Of a stretch of DNA of 6,688 nt, positions 5,185-6,688 are shown one piece after another (position 1 is the first letter of the stretch; each line of letters opens with the position of its first letter). The notes under the pieces are model-generated. The model did not search any database and was not told where the DNA came from. It saw only the letters and a program-made list of their open reading frames with translations. This DNA is from an uncultured Alphaproteobacteria bacterium. GTDB lineage: Bacteria > Pseudomonadota > Alphaproteobacteria > UBA7887. A program made the translations under genes and the position numbers. Location of the stretch: positions 1-6,688 of the forward strand of contig CAJWOI010000151.1 in NCBI GenBank assembly GCA_913044255.1, read 5' to 3'.

Positions 5185-6688
5185 ATGATCCGGTCCTTCC
5201 GCAATTTTATACGCTTGTTAAAAATTGCACGAACTTTAGCCCGCTATAACGCAATTGAGGCTCTGGAACCCCTTTGCCTCCCAAAATTCCTGGTATGGGC
5301 GCTACGGCGAATAGAGCCTGCCGTCCCGGATGGGACACTGGGGACACGCTTGGCTAACGCCGCAGTGGAACTGGGCCCTAGTTTCATTAAATTTGGCCAG
5401 GCTCTGTCTACCCGCTCCGATCTCTTGGGTCCAGAGATCGCTGCAGATCTCGGACGTTTGCGGGACCGTCTGCCTCCCTTCCCGACGGAACAAGCCCGTT
5501 CTCTCGTGGAGTCGGAGCTAGGGGCCTCCATCCGAGACATATTTGCCCAATTCGACGACCAACCATGTGCGGCGGCGTCTATTGCACAAGTTCACTACGC
5601 CAGCACGAAAGAGGGGGGGGCCGTTGCCGTCAAGATACTACGGCCTGGTGTAGAAAAAGCGTTTGCGCGCGATATCGACCTACTGCTCTGGGTTGCCGAG
5701 TGGATAATGTATGCCAAGCCAGCATGGCGGCGCCTACGATTGCGAGAGTCGGTACAGACCTTCGCAAGCATGGTCCAAGTCGAAATGGATTTGCGGCTAG
5801 AGGCCGCAGCTGCCTCTGAGTTAGCGGAAAATTTTCAGGATGATCCAAGTTATCAGGTCCCGGCTGTCGATTGGGCCCGAACAAGCCGCCGTGTGTTAAC
5901 CACAGCACGAGTCGAGGGAATACCCATCGACCAACTCCAAAACCTTGAAAAAGCCGGCCATAATTTAGACGAGGTATTTAAAAGCGCCTCCCGTGCAATG
6001 TTCAACCAAGTATTCAGGGATGGTTTTTTTCATGGTGATCCTCACCCGGGGAATCTATTTGTTGACGGCAAGGGGGCTATTAATGCCGTTGATTTCGGAA
6101 TTATGGGAAGGCTAGATCGACAATCTCGTCGATATCTTGGAGAAATGTTGTTGGCCATACTAACCCGAGACTACGAGCGAGCCGCGCGCCTACATGTTCA
6201 GGCCGGGTATGTCTCCAGAGACAAATCCATCGAAGCCTTCACACTAGCTCTCAGGTCGATAGCAGAACCGATCTTAGACAAACCCGCCAGCGATATCTCA
6301 ATAGGTCGTTTGCTTGGGCAACTCTTTCACGTCACGGAGACGTTCGGAATGGAGACGCAGCCTCATTTGTTATTACTACAAAAAGTGATGGTGGTGTCTG
6401 AAGGCGTTGGTAGAAGTCTAAATCCTGATGTTAATATGTGGCAGGTTGCACAACCACTTATAGAAGAGTGGATCAACACTGATAGGAAACCAGAAACACA
6501 TGTACGAGAATTAGTCACTTTACTAGGGGAGTTTATCCAACGAGGACCGCGACTCCTGGGCGATGCCGCGGTGGTACTAGAAAACACCAGCCAAATGTTG
6601 CGATCAGGAAGTTCGCATGATGTTGGTGCTCGCCGCCGCGAGACATGGATGTGGCTAGCGATCGGTTTGGTAGCGCTACTAACCCTCC
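5185..6688 (+). CDS. ubiB: Ubiquinone biosynthesis protein UbiB (ADCK/ABC1 family atypical kinase), 3' end cut off
   Basis: A UbiB/COQ8 family protein-kinase-like ATPase needed for ubiquinone biosynthesis. The frame is open for 501 codons from ATG 5185 to the right edge. The N-terminus MIRSFRNFIRLLKIARTLAR is typical. Family hallmarks appear in order: KFGQ (69-72) with STR (75-77), the alanine-rich nucleotide loop AAAS (129-132) that replaces the kinase glycine-rich loop, VAVK with K150, the conserved acidic helix around E200-E206 (EMDLRLE), the catalytic loop HGDPHPGN (283-290, D285) and metal-binding DFG (303-305, D303). A hydrophobic segment begins at W488, fitting the C-terminal membrane anchor; the remainder lies outside the window. 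The catalytic loop has HGD where HAD is usual. A run of eight G (5613-5620) falls in codons 143-146. No strong ribosome binding site is seen; the 18-base gap from ubiE suggests coupled expression. Confidence 0.96.
   Translation, partial: MIRSFRNFIRLLKIARTLARYNAIEALEPLCLPKFLVWALRRIEPAVPDGTLGTRLANAAVELGPSFIKFGQALSTRSDLLGPEIAADLGRLRDRLPPFPTEQARSLVESELGASIRDIFAQFDDQPCAAASIAQVHYASTKEGGAVAVKILRPGVEKAFARDIDLLLWVAEWIMYAKPAWRRLRLRESVQTFASMVQVEMDLRLEAAAASELAENFQDDPSYQVPAVDWARTSRRVLTTARVEGIPIDQLQNLEKAGHNLDEVFKSASRAMFNQVFRDGFFHGDPHPGNLFVDGKGAINAVDFGIMGRLDRQSRRYLGEMLLAILTRDYERAARLHVQAGYVSRDKSIEAFTLALRSIAEPILDKPASDISIGRLLGQLFHVTETFGMETQPHLLLLQKVMVVSEGVGRSLNPDVNMWQVAQPLIEEWINTDRKPETHVRELVTLLGEFIQRGPRLLGDAAVVLENTSQMLRSGSSHDVGARRRETWMWLAIGLVALLTL

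Noticed and set aside
5569..5620. Suspected frameshift in ubiB at the poly-G run
   Set aside because: Translation stays in one frame from ATG 5185 to the end of the window, with the alanine-rich loop before the tract and K150, HGDPHPGN and DFG after it all in register.
5244..5908. Minus-strand and alternate-frame open frames over the right-hand third of the window
   Set aside because: The continuous plus-strand ubiB frame with all family motifs explains this region; the others are shadows.
1..6688. Mobile element, phage, CRISPR or defence island
   Set aside because: All coding space is taken by conserved housekeeping genes in an order typical of alphaproteobacteria. I saw no transposase or integrase, no terminal inverted repeats and no spacer array.

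Overview
This window looks like core chromosome from an alphaproteobacterium of intermediate GC content. The order dnaN-dnaA-rpsT-enoyl-CoA hydratase-mutM on the minus strand, facing away from ubiE-ubiB on the plus strand, is one I recognise from alphaproteobacterial genomes. The proteins agree: UbiE, UbiB, MutM and DnaA carry alphaproteobacterial-style signature segments. I cannot name a genus. I see no transposase, integrase, CRISPR array, tRNA or rRNA.

Layout from left to right. Positions 1-147 hold the first 49 codons of dnaN (minus strand, running off the left edge). The dnaA-dnaN gap (148-296) has an extended -10 promoter and a strong 9-bp hairpin that would lie in the dnaN leader. dnaA (297-1721, minus) is complete and carries three perfect 24-bp tandem repeats in its linker domain. 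A gene-free stretch of about 0.5 kb (1722-2217) holds a good sigma70-type dnaA promoter, one near-consensus DnaA box, an 18-bp palindrome and the rpsT terminator. rpsT (2218-2478, minus) has its own near-consensus promoter just behind the end of the enoyl-CoA hydratase gene (2575-3348, minus). mutM (3498-4322, minus, GTG start) follows. A 58-bp divergent gap then separates mutM from ubiE (4381-5166, plus) and ubiB (5185 to the right edge, plus; 501 codons visible, stop not reached).

Functions fall into three groups. DnaA, DnaN and MutM serve replication initiation, replication processivity and oxidative base repair. bS20 belongs to the ribosome. UbiE (C-methyltransferase) and UbiB (atypical kinase/ATPase) form a ubiquinone biosynthesis operon. 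The enoyl-CoA hydratase is a complete crotonase with both catalytic glutamates, presumably for fatty acid or carboxylic acid degradation.

I did not find a novel multi-gene system. The points most worth a second look are local: a MutM zinc finger lacking one of its four cysteines, the recent-looking repeat expansion in the DnaA linker, and possible RNA hairpins in front of dnaN and over the ubiE start codon.
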